NCBI RefSeq assembly: GCF_000005505.3
Contig: NC_016133.3
Coordinates: 50,743,237-50,807,236 of the forward strand
Source: Brachypodium distachyon
Lineage: Eukaryota; Streptophyta; Magnoliopsida; Poales; Poaceae
DNA: 64,000 nt
Direction of reading: 5' to 3'
The notes beneath the pieces were generated by a model. That model searched no databases. It was not told the origin of the DNA and was given only the letters and a program-made list of their open reading frames with translations. Shown in pieces: positions 12,211 to 28,377 of the stretch; the stretch's first letter is position 1, and every line of letters begins with the position of its first letter. Both the position numbers and the translations under genes were made by a program.

Positions 12211-15089
12211 ATGGGTTGTGGGGCGTCGAAATGGAAGGATCCCGGCAGTAGACGCCAGGGGAGACCAAGAAGCGTCGGTGAGATGGTCATCTTCCTCCCG
12301 GGGCTCCGGGTACCGAGAACCGTAGACTTCTCGCAGTCCTTTGGTGATCACCTGGATAAGAGCATAGTGGAGAGGCTGTCAGCTCTAAGAGCAAGGGTTG
12401 TGGCAATGTCAATGCAGGAGTCAGTGGTGGCCCTGAAGAAGCCGAGGCGAGGGAGTACGACGCGGCACGGTGTGTAGCTGGTGTGTTCTGCTCGGCTGCT
12501 ACGTGTGAAATATATGAGAAGTTGGGCTTTGATTCCTAGCCTTTTGTTTTCAGGAGGGTCTGGCACTGCTAATCTTCTCCAGGCTCTGGAGGAGTACCTA
12601 CCAGTTCTGCTAGGGCTGGTGAAAAGTGATTACCCGATCTTATACTGTTGGTTTTGTTGCTATGCTAGTGTTTTTGCTGTTTGTAATGCATACCGTTGCA
12701 GGCAGTGAGCTGAGAAACAAAGTGCAGTTTGTTTGGGCTAACCAAGAAGACGATGCTGAGGTAAGGATGGGGTCCATCAATGTTCAGAGATTGGAGGGTA
12801 AAGATGCTCAAAGTTGTCCATGGTTTGGTTGCAGGAGACAGCAATGACAGATGCTTGGTATGAGGTGCTGTCTGTGCTGCACTTGATGGCCATGGTGTGC
12901 TTCCTGCAGGCCAACTACCTGCTTCTTCCTAGGTCATACGGTGACGGCTATGGGCCCAGAGTATCTGAAGGTTGGTTATTCAGTATTTTCATCTTGGATC
13001 AAGAAAATTGCTAATTTTGAATGTTGGTTATTCAGCATCTTCATCTTAGATCAAGAAAACTACTTTTTTTTATATGATTTTGTGTATTGTGCTAACAAAC
13101 ACAATACACATGTGGTCTGGCACAGAGAGCAGGCGAGCTACCGTTGATGTTTTCTTGAAAGCAGCTGGGTACTTGGATTGTGCATTTCATCAAGTACTTC
13201 CGCAGATACCGCCTGAAAAAAGGTTTAATGTTTGGTGGTCTCAGTTTGTGACCTTGAAGAGCCCAAGTTTGCAGTAAGACATGCTAAATTCAACTCTTTG
13301 ATGTCAATTTCAGAAGGGAACTCCCCGTAGATATAGTTGAAGGGAATCTAAAAGCACTTAGTTTGCAAGGACTTGGTCAGGTAATCTTCAATATGTAACA
13401 ATAAACATCAACATAGAAGAACTTTTTTCGCAAAGAACAAGGCCCTTAATTTTTTTTTCCTTTTTCGAAATGGATAAGCTCAAACCTTCTCCAAAACTGA
13501 AGTAATTCAATTCTGTTGCATAGAGGATCAACAATATTTCTGATAAAAAGTGCAACCAACATCAATATTTTGTTATACCTATGCATTTCACATGTCTGAC
13601 TACATCGTGGTCAAACCGAATGCATTGATTGAAATTATGCATTTTCATAATACTATTTTATGTCTTCATCATTGTACTGTTCTTTTATGGACATCGTCGT
13701 ATTTTTCAACAAGTAAATTGCTTAGTTTTAGATTCCATGTCCAAAAGGAACCCAATTGTCTACACAAATAAATTCAGGGCCTTACTAGTGTCCTCCTGTT
13801 CTTGGAGAGTTGGAGTGACTTATTACATTCAAATTCTACAGGGAGTTGATATGCAACTAGGATTGGCAATTGATAATCCAAAGGCCACTTTAGCAGTAAA
13901 ACGGCGTTTAGCTTGCGAGATGATCAAATATTGGCAACAGGTGCTTCTTCCTCACACCTATTTTCAATGGCTTATCAGCATATGGGCCTGTTTTTCATAT
14001 CGTACTTCATAATTTTTCATTTTGCATCAAAAAGCTATCCGTAAGCTTACTGCACTTGACTCTATGAATTACTTTTGACAGATTAAGGACAGCATACCAG
14101 AGCTTCCTTTAACAGATGGATGGGGAAAAAAGCACACACTATTTGTAAAGTGGAAGTATGCTGAAGCAAAGGTGTGCAAACTAGTCTAACAGTATTTTCT
14201 CATAATTCCTAAGTATGTTAATTATTTTGATTTCGGAATAGAAAATGCATGGTCCATGTCTTGAACTGGAAAAATATTTGAATGCAAATATCCATGTCCC
14301 ATTTAAATTGAAGCCTTCAACAGATCATATACTTTATCTTCTACATGGTGACATACTGATATTGATTGTCTTCGCTTTGGTGTTATTGTCTTTATTTTTT
14401 TCTGTCAGGCTTCTGCATACTATTTCCATGGGTTGATTCTTGATGAGGGAGACACCGAGAAATCAGATGAGATGGCAATATCCTCCCTACAAGCATCAGA
14501 GGAGTTTCTAAAAGAGAGCAAAAAGGCTTCTGAGGCCTTCCATTCAACTCCTCCAACATCAAGGTTATTGGACAATTTTTAATATTCCTTACTTGATTTA
14601 CTTGTCTCCAAATCTACTGCTGTGCACCTATTATGAGCTAATTGGCGCGAGGAAAAAATAATACCGGGTCTCTTATTTGGAAGCTATTTTTGCGTTATGC
14701 AATAGTCCAATATTTAACTCGCAGAACTCGTTTGAAAGAATTATTATGGAGACTAACCTGTGTACATGCAAAGTTGCAGAATATCAATTCCTTTTGGGAC
14801 AACCAAATATCTCTTGGACAGGATACCAAGAGATACAATAAGCAAGCTCCAGGACAACCAGCACCTGTACACCCAAGAAGGGTAAGAGTTGGATTTTGTC
14901 AAACAGTATTGTTTTCAGTGAAGTAAATGCTAATCATAATGTTTTTGTAAATTCAGAACTTCAAATACAGGAATCAGCAGGATGATCACACCACCGCCTC
15001 CATTGCCAGATTTTCCGTTGGCCCTAAATCCTGAGGAATATGAGCTTCCCCAATTAGATCCACTGTGGAAGAAGGAAGCTAATAATTAA
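12211..15089 (+). CDS. BRO1-domain protein (endosomal BRO1-like)
   Basis: Eleven exons: 12211-12469, 12554-12625, 12702-12760, 12835-12970, 13126-13222, 13314-13380, 13842-13940, 14082-14171, 14409-14563, 14780-14881, 14957-15089. All introns are GT-AG and the exons sum to 1269 nt (422 residues). The protein starts MGCGASKW, a likely N-myristoylation plus cysteine-acylation signal, so membrane attachment is expected. After about 85 residues comes the BRO1-type helical domain (PF03097), with blocks such as LLQALEEYLPVLLGLVK, TAMTDAWYEVLSVLHLMAM and YYFHGLILDEGD. In yeast and animals BRO1 proteins bind ESCRT-III; the role of this short plant subgroup (Arabidopsis At5g14020/At1g73390 type) is not well defined. 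The start is chosen at MGC because it matches the family N terminus. The C terminus is proline rich and ends LWKKEANN. Confidence 0.9.
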
Positions 15090-16266
15090 TGAAGTTTGTT
15101 ACCAGGATCAGGCAAGCAAGAAAGTTTTATTACAAAAGGAAATAGCAAATTACCAATATTCCTCTGCTGCTGACAATGAAGAAGAATTATGCAGCATTTT
15201 AGTCGACTGTAGTGAAAATGAAGTGCATTTCACCAAAAATTTATTACTGTGTATCAGATAACGAATTACCCAGCAAGGCCCAATGACTGGAGAGCTGTAC
15301 AGACGGATATTCTCTTTTGAATTATGGAAATGCTTTTGTTGAAAGATTATCAGTTACTAATTTTGCTAGAACTACACATAGTAATCATCAAGGATGTATT
15401 TCCATGGAGTGCTACTTGCTTAAATGTCAGGATGGATTTATTTTGTTGCTAAAAAGGGCTAAGAAACAGCCTACAATTTGCTTAACTTGAAGAATTATTG
15501 CACAAAATCTGCCGCTGTATGATATGAAGAATTATAATCTTATGGAAGTACAAGATGTCGCTTTGAATTATAATGCTTCCACAATTGAACTGTATCCATA
15601 CTAACAGTGTTTTCTAGCTCAGCCTGTTACACTATTTTTTTCCTCAAACATGCATTTTGTATTAGAGAAGGCACAAAGCATAACCAAAACAAAATGAAGA
15701 GTCAAATACAAAACAAATGCCAAACTGCAAGACATGATTAAACTAGCAAAAGAGAAAAGAAGCTAATCATCCCTTGGCCGCTAGTAACGGCTGAGGTTAA
15801 TTCCCTTGCTTCTGATTGATCCATTATTTAAAGAGAATTCCTTAAGCAGGAGCAAGCAACACATTCTCGATCAAAATAATGTATCAACTCATCTGATGGA
15901 GCAATACTAATAAGTAGATGTGATTTGCTTTATATATTTTCATCACTCAGCTTTACATGATTCATCCCAGACCAAGAAACTCAAACATACAACATTAGGA
16001 TTACTACAAAATCAACTTGCAAGAAGATAGAGTACATGAATAGTTCTTGGGATAAGATAGGACATATGAGGGTCTGAAGGACATGTCGGTGTAAGATTGT
16101 AATCTTCTTGATAACATCATCAGAATTTCCAATGTGAAACACCACTACAGGAGTAGAGGGTGATGTGAGAGTCTCGAGCCAGGAGTCAGATCAAGTGGAA
16201 ATTACTGAGATGACCCCAAACCTGTAAAAATAAGATGATAGCACTATGTGTAGTTGCTCAATCATG
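15090..16266. other. Convergent 3' region, nothing coding
   Basis: Lies between the BRO1 stop codon (plus) and the dehydrogenase stop codon (minus). It should contain both 3' untranslated regions. AT-rich, with no open frame of interest. Confidence 0.6.
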
Positions 16267-19601
<3,335 letters not shown>

Positions 19602-20298
19602 TCCAGCAGATTTGCGTACTGGTTTGCTGCCGGTGCAGAGATTCTGATGGAGAGAAGTCAAACTATCTTGAGCAGAATGGTTTCGTCTTAGTAGGGAAGG
19701 GTTAGGTAGGAGTGCTCTGCTGCTGCTGCCAGCCTGCCACCTACCACCGTCGTTGATAGATCGCGCTTCGCGCGGCTACCCGCCAACACTGTAACAAGAA
19801 ACTTGAAAAACGTCTCGAAACTTGACCAGTGCAGCTGAAGATTGCAAACTTGAGGGCAGAAATTCTACTCCAGAGATTATTTCCCTTCCCATATGATGCA
19901 GCTTCGACAACCGCAAAGCAGAAAACATGATCTAGTATTCTAGTGTGAACTGAGAAGCACACACGAAATGAAGAAAAACAAGAAACGCTCGACATCATTC
20001 AACTGTGTTATCAGAAGCTTTATCTCCAGAACTTGTATGCGAAATTGAACACAGGTTTTGTAGCCAATATTTGTAGTTTCCTTGTAGTTTTTGTACATCC
20101 AAACCAATGCCACTACACAATCATTACATGGGTAATCAGGGGTTATCTTTTTTAAAGGTAATCATGGGTTATCAGTAGCAGTGTACTGTAATAATGAGGG
20201 TAATCAGGGGTATATCTATACAGGTTAGTTGTCTAGGTTAAACCAAGGAGATAGGCAAAAAATTATGCTTTAGTTGCAACGGGTTGCAGAGCTCATTG
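19602..20298. other. Intergenic between two minus-strand genes
   Basis: Should hold the promoter and 5'UTR of the dehydrogenase gene and the 3'UTR of the DUF639 gene. No coding sequence recognised. Confidence 0.55.
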
Positions 20299-23200
20299 TC
20301 ATATTGTTTTCTTGTTTTCGTTAGGTCTGATCATCTGTACAGGAGCAGCTGGAATACGAGCCCACCACTCTCTAATTCGTCTGCGGAACTTCTCTGTGTT
20401 CTGCTTCCGCAGCGGCATCTCTCTTGTGTAAACCTCCAGGACTACCATCAGGAGCATATGCCTCCAAGGCATCAAAACTACAAATGCAGCTGCAGCAAGA
20501 AGGGCCACTGTGACCAATTCAGTTGCCTGTGCATAGGGAAAAGATGGAGATGAACGTTTGGAGTCAAATAAATGTTATCAATAAGTTAAGTCAAATTATA
20601 AAACGAATATGAAGTATTAGGCATGTCAAGAGATTGTTTGTCATAGGTATATGGATGTACTGTGAGTTTGCTAGGCTGTCTCTCGATGGAAGACTTTTAT
20701 TCCTATCAAGATATTCGAAAGCAGCAGAAAAAACACACCTTTGGAACAGCTGCAAACAAGAGAGCTCTGAACTTGAGAAGAACAATATTCACAGCCTGTA
20801 GAGCATCTTCCAACTTGGATATAGCATCCTGCAAGATTAAGATTTGCTCAACAGGATTTTTACTTGGAGGTGGTCTTACTTCAAGCACTTCCAACAATTT
20901 TCCTTCTCCAGTGTACTTATGCCAAAGCATAGCAACAGCAAAAACTATGAAAATAGAGGGCACAGCATAACTGACAAGCCCACTGCATAACAAAGAACAC
21001 ACATATTAAGCAAAGAAATATATGCAAGCATACTTGATAAGATTCAACAACCACAACGAAATACCTTTGAATGACATATAGGATGAAAGCTAGGAACAAA
21101 AACGATTTCACAGGATCTTCCCACTTAGTTAAAGAGTAAATAAGTTTGCCTGCTTGAATGAACGAAAAAAGTAGCTCCTGCAAGATGGTAATCCATGAGA
21201 ACTCAAACCACAATACTGGTGTATAGCATTATACATTTAGTTGATGACCATCCAAGGAAAAGAATCCGCATTGCAGAACTAGATGAACTTTTGACAGACT
21301 GGAAATCTGTCGATGCTGAGCACCAGTATATGACAAATGCTCTGGTATGCAGCACTAGCATTATAACACTATTTGAGTAAGAATTTTCCTTCCTATTTTG
21401 TTTGTCATTCATGGATGCATACTTATAGAACAAAATAGGAAAGATATGTCAAATAATCCTCGATAAAAATTGCAAACCATGAATCTATTCAATAAGCAGC
21501 GAAATAGGCTTGGAATCTTGAACAATGTAAAAAGTGCACGGTGTTACTCCCTCTGTTCCTAAATATAAGATGTCCTATCTTTGTCCTAAATTAAACTTCT
21601 TAAAGTTTGACCAAGTTTACAGAAAATTTACTAATATCTACAATATCAAATAAGTATAGTATGAAGATATATATCATGATGGATTTACTAAACTAATTTA
21701 GAGTTGCAGATGTTAATAGATTTTTCTATAAACTCGGTCAAAATTTAAGAAGTTTGACTTAGGACAAAGCTAGAACATGCTCTCAGGATCATATGTAACT
21801 ATTATCGAGTTGATGCACTACATGCCCTTCAAAAAGATTTCCCCAAAAGTCATAGCAAGAGAACATGTGCCCTTGTGAAAAATTGTGAAAATGACCATTG
21901 TAGACTGTACCCAGAAAAGGACAAAATATGTTAATTTATATTGCAGTGAATGTATAATCATATTCGAAAATCACCCCAATCATATTTGCGCATGTATATT
22001 GCAGTGTACTACATTTTTTTAGATTGGTTTTTGAATGAACAGGTATTTGAAGTTTTGAACCAATTACAGGTGCATATGATGCCAAGAGCATAAAACCCAT
22101 GTCAAAATTCAAGAATTAAAACATGTAGCAGATCCAAACACATATTATCTATTGAACCCAAAGCAATGGAAAACATTGTTCTATGGAATTTACTAAAAGC
22201 CATTGAAGATCTATCCAGGAAAGAACAATGTAAATTGATCACTATCAACACACCTCCATTAGAGCAAGATTTGCATCAAGACCTTCCACCTTTACTTGGT
22301 CAACTGTGGCACGTGCTGCCTCTACTCTTTCAGAGTAACAAAATGACTCTTCCAAAGCAGCCTCCAGAGATTTTGTTACACCAATGCAAACAGCACAAAA
22401 GCTTATCTCTTTTTCAGCTTCATATTTTCTCTTCAGCAAGACAAATCCCATTCTAGAGAGAGCATATAACGAAAATGGTACAGAATGAGTCTGCAACTGT
22501 TTGTCAACTGCTGGTTCAGTTGCCAAATGGCTCAACGGAGTGTCCAACAGTTGAAGGTAGTTATTATATAGGGCCTCTAATATCATGTCTCCTTTTGGGA
22601 GCTTTTCTGCTAAGCTGAAAGTGAGTGTTGTCTTCAAGTGAGAAGGAGCAATATGAAACGCTTCTTTGACAGCAGAGTATCTCAAGATGCCCAGGATAGC
22701 TTTTGAGAGTGATTCCGCTCTCTGAATACCTTCAAGATTGAATTTCCTGATAAACTTATTCACCTGCAATACTTCACGAGTGATTGCTAACCAATAGTTT
22801 CTTCGTGAGGGACCGCCTAACTCAGGAAAGTCGAAATAAATTGGTTCTGTTCTGCAAATAAGGTGCTGTTAGATTTGAAGCAAACCCATGAAAGTACACC
22901 TACAGTGCTCAGTAATATATGCATTAGAGAATCCTTCCCATTTCAACACTTACAACGTGCTTGATTTGTACATCACAGCCTTATCAAACAGGCGGACACC
23001 CAGTGGTCCGGTAAAATCACGCCTAATCACTTGATTTGACTCTGTTGCTAAATCATATTTAACAATTTTATCACCATAAGCAACTCTGATACTCTGAAAA
23101 TAGAGAGCATGTGTTGTAAGGATCAATGTTCCTGCCAAAAGGAATGGAAATATTAATGGCTTTGCAAAATGAACCTGCAAATTGAGAAGCCAACTAAAAT

Positions 23201-26200
23201 CACCTGGCCAAGCCGATATTCCAATATGCTGCAAAACAGGATGAATAGGCCTATCTCCATCAATAGCTAAGATGCACTCCCCGACACCAAGATGAAAACT
23301 TGACGCAAGTGGTGACTGCATGATTCCTTTCACAGAGTTGCATACCCTAAACAATTAACATGCATGGTTCTCTTAATGCCTTTATTGAACCAACCATACA
23401 TTCATATCATACAGCACGACCAGTCCAGTATTAGTTCTACAACAGAACACCTAATGGTGTGCAACTCCAGATGCAGAGATATTTATGAATTGATTCAAAA
23501 GTAAAAATCATCCACAGTCCCGGAATTTATTCGGTGCACCCAGTTCCCAGTTTAATCACTGTACTTTGGAAAACATCAGAATTGGAGGTTGGAATTCACA
23601 CAGTTTCCATGCCTCAATTCTGTAGCCATCCAAACATCAGAATTGGAGGTTGGACAATTCCAATTCCCAATTCCACGCCTGAATATCTACATCCAAACAT
23701 AGTGTAAAATATATACAGCACTTACACTTGTTCCATGGGTTCGTCTATGGTCACTGGCATACGTATTTTGCTGGCGTGGCATAAGCTGCCACTTTTTGGC
23801 CAGTTTTGACCATACAGCGCGGCAAAGAAAGGGTCAGAGAGCACATGGGTTATCCTGAGTTTTTTTTTGCAATACTGGCATCGTGGCCCTCTCCGCCTCT
23901 GTTTTTTCAGTTAGGTCCTTGCGCCCTATGCCTTTCACTACATATTTTTTGCAACAACAAAAAGACGGAATAACCCCGCATGTGCCCCGCCAGACCCTCC
24001 TTTAGCACGCTGAACGGACAAATTTTGACAAAAAGTGATCAGTGTATGCCACGTCAGCATAATACGTGCTACCTCCGTTCCTAAATATAAGAAGTCCTAC
24101 CTTTGTCCTAAGTCAAACTTCTTCAAGTTTGACCAAGTTTATAGAAAAATTTGCCAACATCGAGAGCTTCAAATTAGTTTTATTCATTCTGTCACTTTAA
24201 TTTTCATATAAATTTGGTCAAACATGAAGAACTTTGACTTAGGACAAAGCTAGGAATTCTTATATTTAGGAACAGAGGGAGTGCATCGGGGAATGAGGAT
24301 ATGATGCAGATTGCCAAAGACAGAAAATGCTCAATGATGAGCCAGTGACCGTAGATGAACCCGCGTAACAAGTTTAAGTACCATATTTTGAGGTTTCCGA
24401 AGTGTGACTAAATAGTGTGTGCTGGAAAAGTTTATTGACTGTCGATGAAATTTACTTTAATTCAATGAAGACACTAAAAATGGCAGGGGAAATAAATACT
24501 GAGTTTGATAATCTATATAGTTGTATTTCTTACCGGTCTAAACTTTTGAGATATTTGTCGTATACGAAATAATGTAGCCGGCCACTAGATGAACTTGTAA
24601 GCGCATCAAACAGATTGTGGACAGTAACCAAGTCAGCTATTATTGGGCATGAAGGCGCTATTCGTGTAAAAGCACTTAATCCAACTGTCTTCATGTCATT
24701 GACCTAAAAATGAACAGGAGTAGATCAACATGTGCAGGCACATGAAGAAACGTGGTAATAAAAAACGGTGTTTTGTAAAAAGGACTAACTTGAACAGCCA
24801 AACTTGTGGAATTTGCATAAAAAATTGAGCCCTCGTCTTGATCTTCAATCTCCACAGGCAGAGAAGAATCCTGGCCATCAGGATAAATTAGAAAGTATGA
24901 TGAATATCATAAATTAGTTCTGTGGAATTTCTCTTCAGAAAATACAGATGTGGCACCATTGATTTATTTTTGGTTCGGAGAGCAACCATTTGATAAAAGG
25001 ACAAAGAAAAAATGGCATTTATAACCAACTGCAGCAATTAAGTTTTCTCACATTGTCTAGCGATTCATCCCCAGCACCTGGGTTTTCCCATGCAAGCATC
25101 ATATCAAACGTTAAACGACGAAGATTCTTATCAGCCAAATAATCTGGACGTGTAGTTACTTCATGAAGAGCCTTGTGGCAGCAGTACTCCAACAGCTCTT
25201 TTGCATATGTATTGGGTTCCTTACAATTATCAGGGAAATCAGCCTCAAAACTTTTCTGCAACATTTCAGTTTCAACAGCAAGAATCCTGAAATTGTAAAA
25301 CTGAGGAAACTAAGCACTTCACTTCAGAACTAAGCATTTTGAGTGGCACTAAGTAGAAACTTGTCAGATATCACAGCAACGTTAACTAAATGGTACATGA
25401 GTGGAACACTTGTGAGGAAATAGAGTCATGTTATGTCCCCAAAAATTAGGATAATTGCTGAATTCCCCAAAGCATAGAATTTGACTTGATAAAAAAAAGA
25501 GCCTGCAGCTTTAGCAGTTTCAACTGTGGCTAACTTGTGCTGCTTACTTCATCCCTTTCACAAGAAGACCAGATATTGTAAGCACTGCATATTAGCAATA
25601 ACGTGTAGGCATATGAGCAAAGTGTTCAAGTGTGACATTCATGTCCATCAAATAACTAGCTATTATTACCCTCTCTATTTCCGGAAAAAAAAAGCTCTCT
25701 GGATTCGATCTACGGTGCGCTTTCTGTCCATTGGAGACGATTTCATCAGCTAGGGGCAGCATGACTGATTCCACGTCCCCGTCGTTAAGAATGGCTTATC
25801 CTCGCTGATAATGCTCACACTGTGAGCTGTCTTCGACAGGGAGATGTCCTGCATCACTTCATTGCTGGACACATCCGTGGGGAGGCGCGTCTGTGGCCTG
25901 CAGCAGGAGCATCCACCATCCGGCCTCCGAACGCCACTACTGGCAGAACTTAGTGCTTAAGGGTGTGGCATGTACTGTAGTTGTACTTGACCTACGTGTA
26001 GGCTTGCGAACAATTTTCTCTATCTACCAATGCATCGAGACGCAAAGCTTTTGTATTCTCTCGAAGAAAAAAATCAGCACCCAAATTGGTGCATTCTCCT
26101 GTCTATATGAACTAATTTTAGATAGCAGCTGGATTTTGATTAACCAAGTCGTGGTGTAACTATGCTGCTTGTTCCATTCTTTTCATTACCAGATCTTGAC

Positions 26201-26905
26201 AGATGCAAAATATATCAATTAAATGTGTAGCCTAGCAAAATGTCAGAAGTTGAAATTACAGGTATGGCCTATGCATGTTATGGAAGTCGATGGCCTCTCG
26301 AAGAAAAACAGAAAAAGAAAAAAAGGCAATGGCCATAATAACCATGTGGACCCCTGAAACTCGTACAACTCAGCGGAACACAAACAGAAAACCCCATTGA
26401 AGCACCATAGATTCATGTCAAACTAAAATAGTTTATGCTATGTACATAAATTAAATTAACAAACAGCAACCAATCATAGGTGTTGAGCAGCCTAAGCTGA
26501 TTTCAGCTATGGATTGAGCATCCTACTGTACACCTCAAATGGATCGGTCGAATTCGAGGCTAGTGGTCGGCCAAGGTTCGGCGTGCTTTCAGCATTCTAC
26601 CAAGTTATGGAGTACTTGAGGGTGAGGCTACCAGCAAACAGTACATGACTTAAATCGAACTCCAATCCCCGATCCCTACTACTACGGGAGCGGATTTGCG
26701 GGTTCGGTAGGCAATACCCGGAGCAGCGGGAGACGACGGAGTTGGCGATCGATGAGAGCAGCGGGATTCCTCCATCGTCGACGCCGCTCTCGCCGTCGGC
26801 CGCCGCAGCGGAGGAGGCGATAAAGGCGGCCGCGGGGTGGCGGGAGAGGCGGGCGAGGAAGGTGCGGATGGGCTTCTCGCGCACCCACGTCTCCACGATC
26901 CCCAT
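20299..26905 (-). CDS. DUF639 family membrane protein
   Basis: Ten exons in transcript order: 26905-26718, 25286-25052, 24870-24790, 24703-24534, 23346-23204, 23131-22954, 22851-22254, 21177-21065, 20982-20739, 20526-20299. They sum to 2178 nt (725 residues) with consistent phases. The sequence matches the plant-specific DUF639 family (PF04842 from memory); recognisable blocks are LLEYCCHKALHEVTTRPDYL, LTTHALYFQSIRV and LFDKAVMYKSS. Hydrophobic segments near the C terminus (KSFLFLAFILYVIQ, YAVPSIFIVFAVAML, LVTVALLAAAAFVVLMPW) predict three or four membrane spans, with a basic tail RRRIREWWARIP. Function is unknown. The start MGIVETWV is preferred over an in-frame upstream ATG at 27067, whose extension looks like untranslated leader. 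Introns contain two MITEs, and intron 1 is 1.4 kb. Confidence 0.92.
21545..21775. mobile_element. Stowaway MITE, right end decayed
   Basis: Starts CTCCCTCTGTTCCTAAATA after TA. The internal blocks equal those of the element at 24070. The right inverted end stops at AGGACAAAGCTAGAACATG without the GAGGGAG terminus. It lies in intron 7 of the DUF639 gene. Confidence 0.7.
24070..24282. mobile_element. Stowaway MITE in DUF639 intron
   Basis: Left end CCTCCGTTCCTAAATATAAG and right end CTTATATTTAGGAACAGAGG are near-perfect inverted repeats, and inner blocks (TTTGTCCTAAGTCAAACTTC and GAAGAACTTTGACTTAGGAC) are also inverted. About 213 bp. Lies in intron 4 of the DUF639 gene. Confidence 0.8.
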
Positions 26906-28377
26906 GCCGCCCTCGCTCTGCCTTCCTTGACGCCTTGGCTTGATTGGACTGGAAGCTTCTCCCCCCTTGTTTTGGGGGCTTTTCTGCCGGCTGTTGTTCG
27001 TTGCCTCTTCTTTGCTCGCCTCGGTTCGATGAAGGCCAGGTGTGCGCATCGCGCGCTCCATGGCCATGTAGGATGAAGGTGCCGATAGGACCAGCTGACG
27101 TGGCGAGATAGTCCCGGTTGCTTCTTACGACAAATAATTAGGAGGGTTTTTAAAGGAAATTGTGAAAGATTGTAATCCCTAGATGAGCCCTTTGGAAGTT
27201 TGGAGCATCGTAATGGAGTTGGCAAAATTATACGGAATCCATCCATTTGGCCTCGATTCCATAGAAATTCAAACTCGAGGTCAAACCTCATTTTTTTTCC
27301 TTCAAAAAATCCAATGCATTTGTCTCTGTACTCTCTTCCTAATTTTTTTAGTTCTCATGTTCATTTCCTATACACCATCCAAAAACACCACTACAGTGAA
27401 AGCTTGTACAAATTCAATGTACATGACATTTTAATCCTGTGTTTTTTCTATTCATGTCGTTTCTAATTTCTATGATCCAAATAAGCCATGAGCATTTCCA
27501 ATGGCGGTTGCCATGTTGTGCTCCTCCTCGCGACCCATGGTTTTTGTCCTGGTCGCAAGGCGATTAAGAGCTTCTTTGGATTGTAGGAATTAGAAAATGT
27601 ATGAATAAGAAAAACACGGAATTGAAATGTGTGTACATTGAATTCCTACGGTATTTGATAACACATGAATTTTTGTAGTGTTGTCTTTGATGATGCATTA
27701 GGAAATGAACATAAGTATTTTACAGGAATTAGACAGAGAAGATGCATTGGCTTCTCGGGTGAAAAAAAACGAGGTTCTAACTTATGTTAGAATTCCTATG
27801 TCCTTGAGGCCAAAGGAATGGAGACATAGGATTTTGCCGACTCTATTTCTATGATAAAATGACTCGTTTTTAGGAAAAAGTATATAAGCCAACTGGAACT
27901 AGAATATTTACTTGGTTCAGCGTGTGCAGTGATATAAGGAGAAATAATTGCACTGTTATTAAAGCATTTTTGTGTCATAATGATGAAAATATTCACTTGC
28001 ACTGAATATTTTTCTTTGGAAACAATATGTGTCAAAGAAAGCTAGAACGGAAATAGGTTAACAAAGCAAGCTACCTACCATCCTATTGACAATAAGCATC
28101 ACAAGTTCACAACAAATAACAGCTTGTGGATACTGGATACGCTAAAATGCTTTTATCTAGCTTGTTAGTAACGTGAGAAGATCAGAATTAGATCAATGCT
28201 CGATACCGTAAGAATAAAACTTTACAGGTTCTTCAGGGTCATAAAATGCTAAGCAAGGGCCAATTAGATCATTAACTCTGTCCCATTCACAAAGCTTCAC
28301 TAGTTGCTCCAGGCTCACGAAATGATAGACAAAGAGACTTCATGTGTGTTACAGTTTCAAGATAAAATGGGAAAAAT
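26906..28377. other. Intergenic with a probable MITE
   Basis: Contains the promoter side of the DUF639 gene and the 3' side of the next minus-strand gene. At about 27567-27830 the sequence (TTCTTTGGATTGTAGGAATT near one end, AGAATTCCTATGTCC near the other) looks like a small hAT- or Mutator-type MITE, without clear boundaries. No gene otherwise. Confidence 0.45.

Noticed and set aside
13414..13435. Another poly(T) micro-insertion in a BRO1 intron
   Set aside because: The flanking direct repeat (AAGAAC) is only 6 bp, which is expected by chance.
25592..25890. Coding-like fragments in DUF639 intron 1 (for example DVESVMLPLADEIVSNGQK)
   Set aside because: Frames shift and stop within 200 bp and I could not match them to a family; perhaps a captured gene fragment, not supportable as a feature.
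26650..27291. Minus-strand frame of 213 codons over the DUF639 first exon
   Set aside because: Another frame (ATG 26905) encodes the family N terminus and splices in phase; this one ends without a partner.
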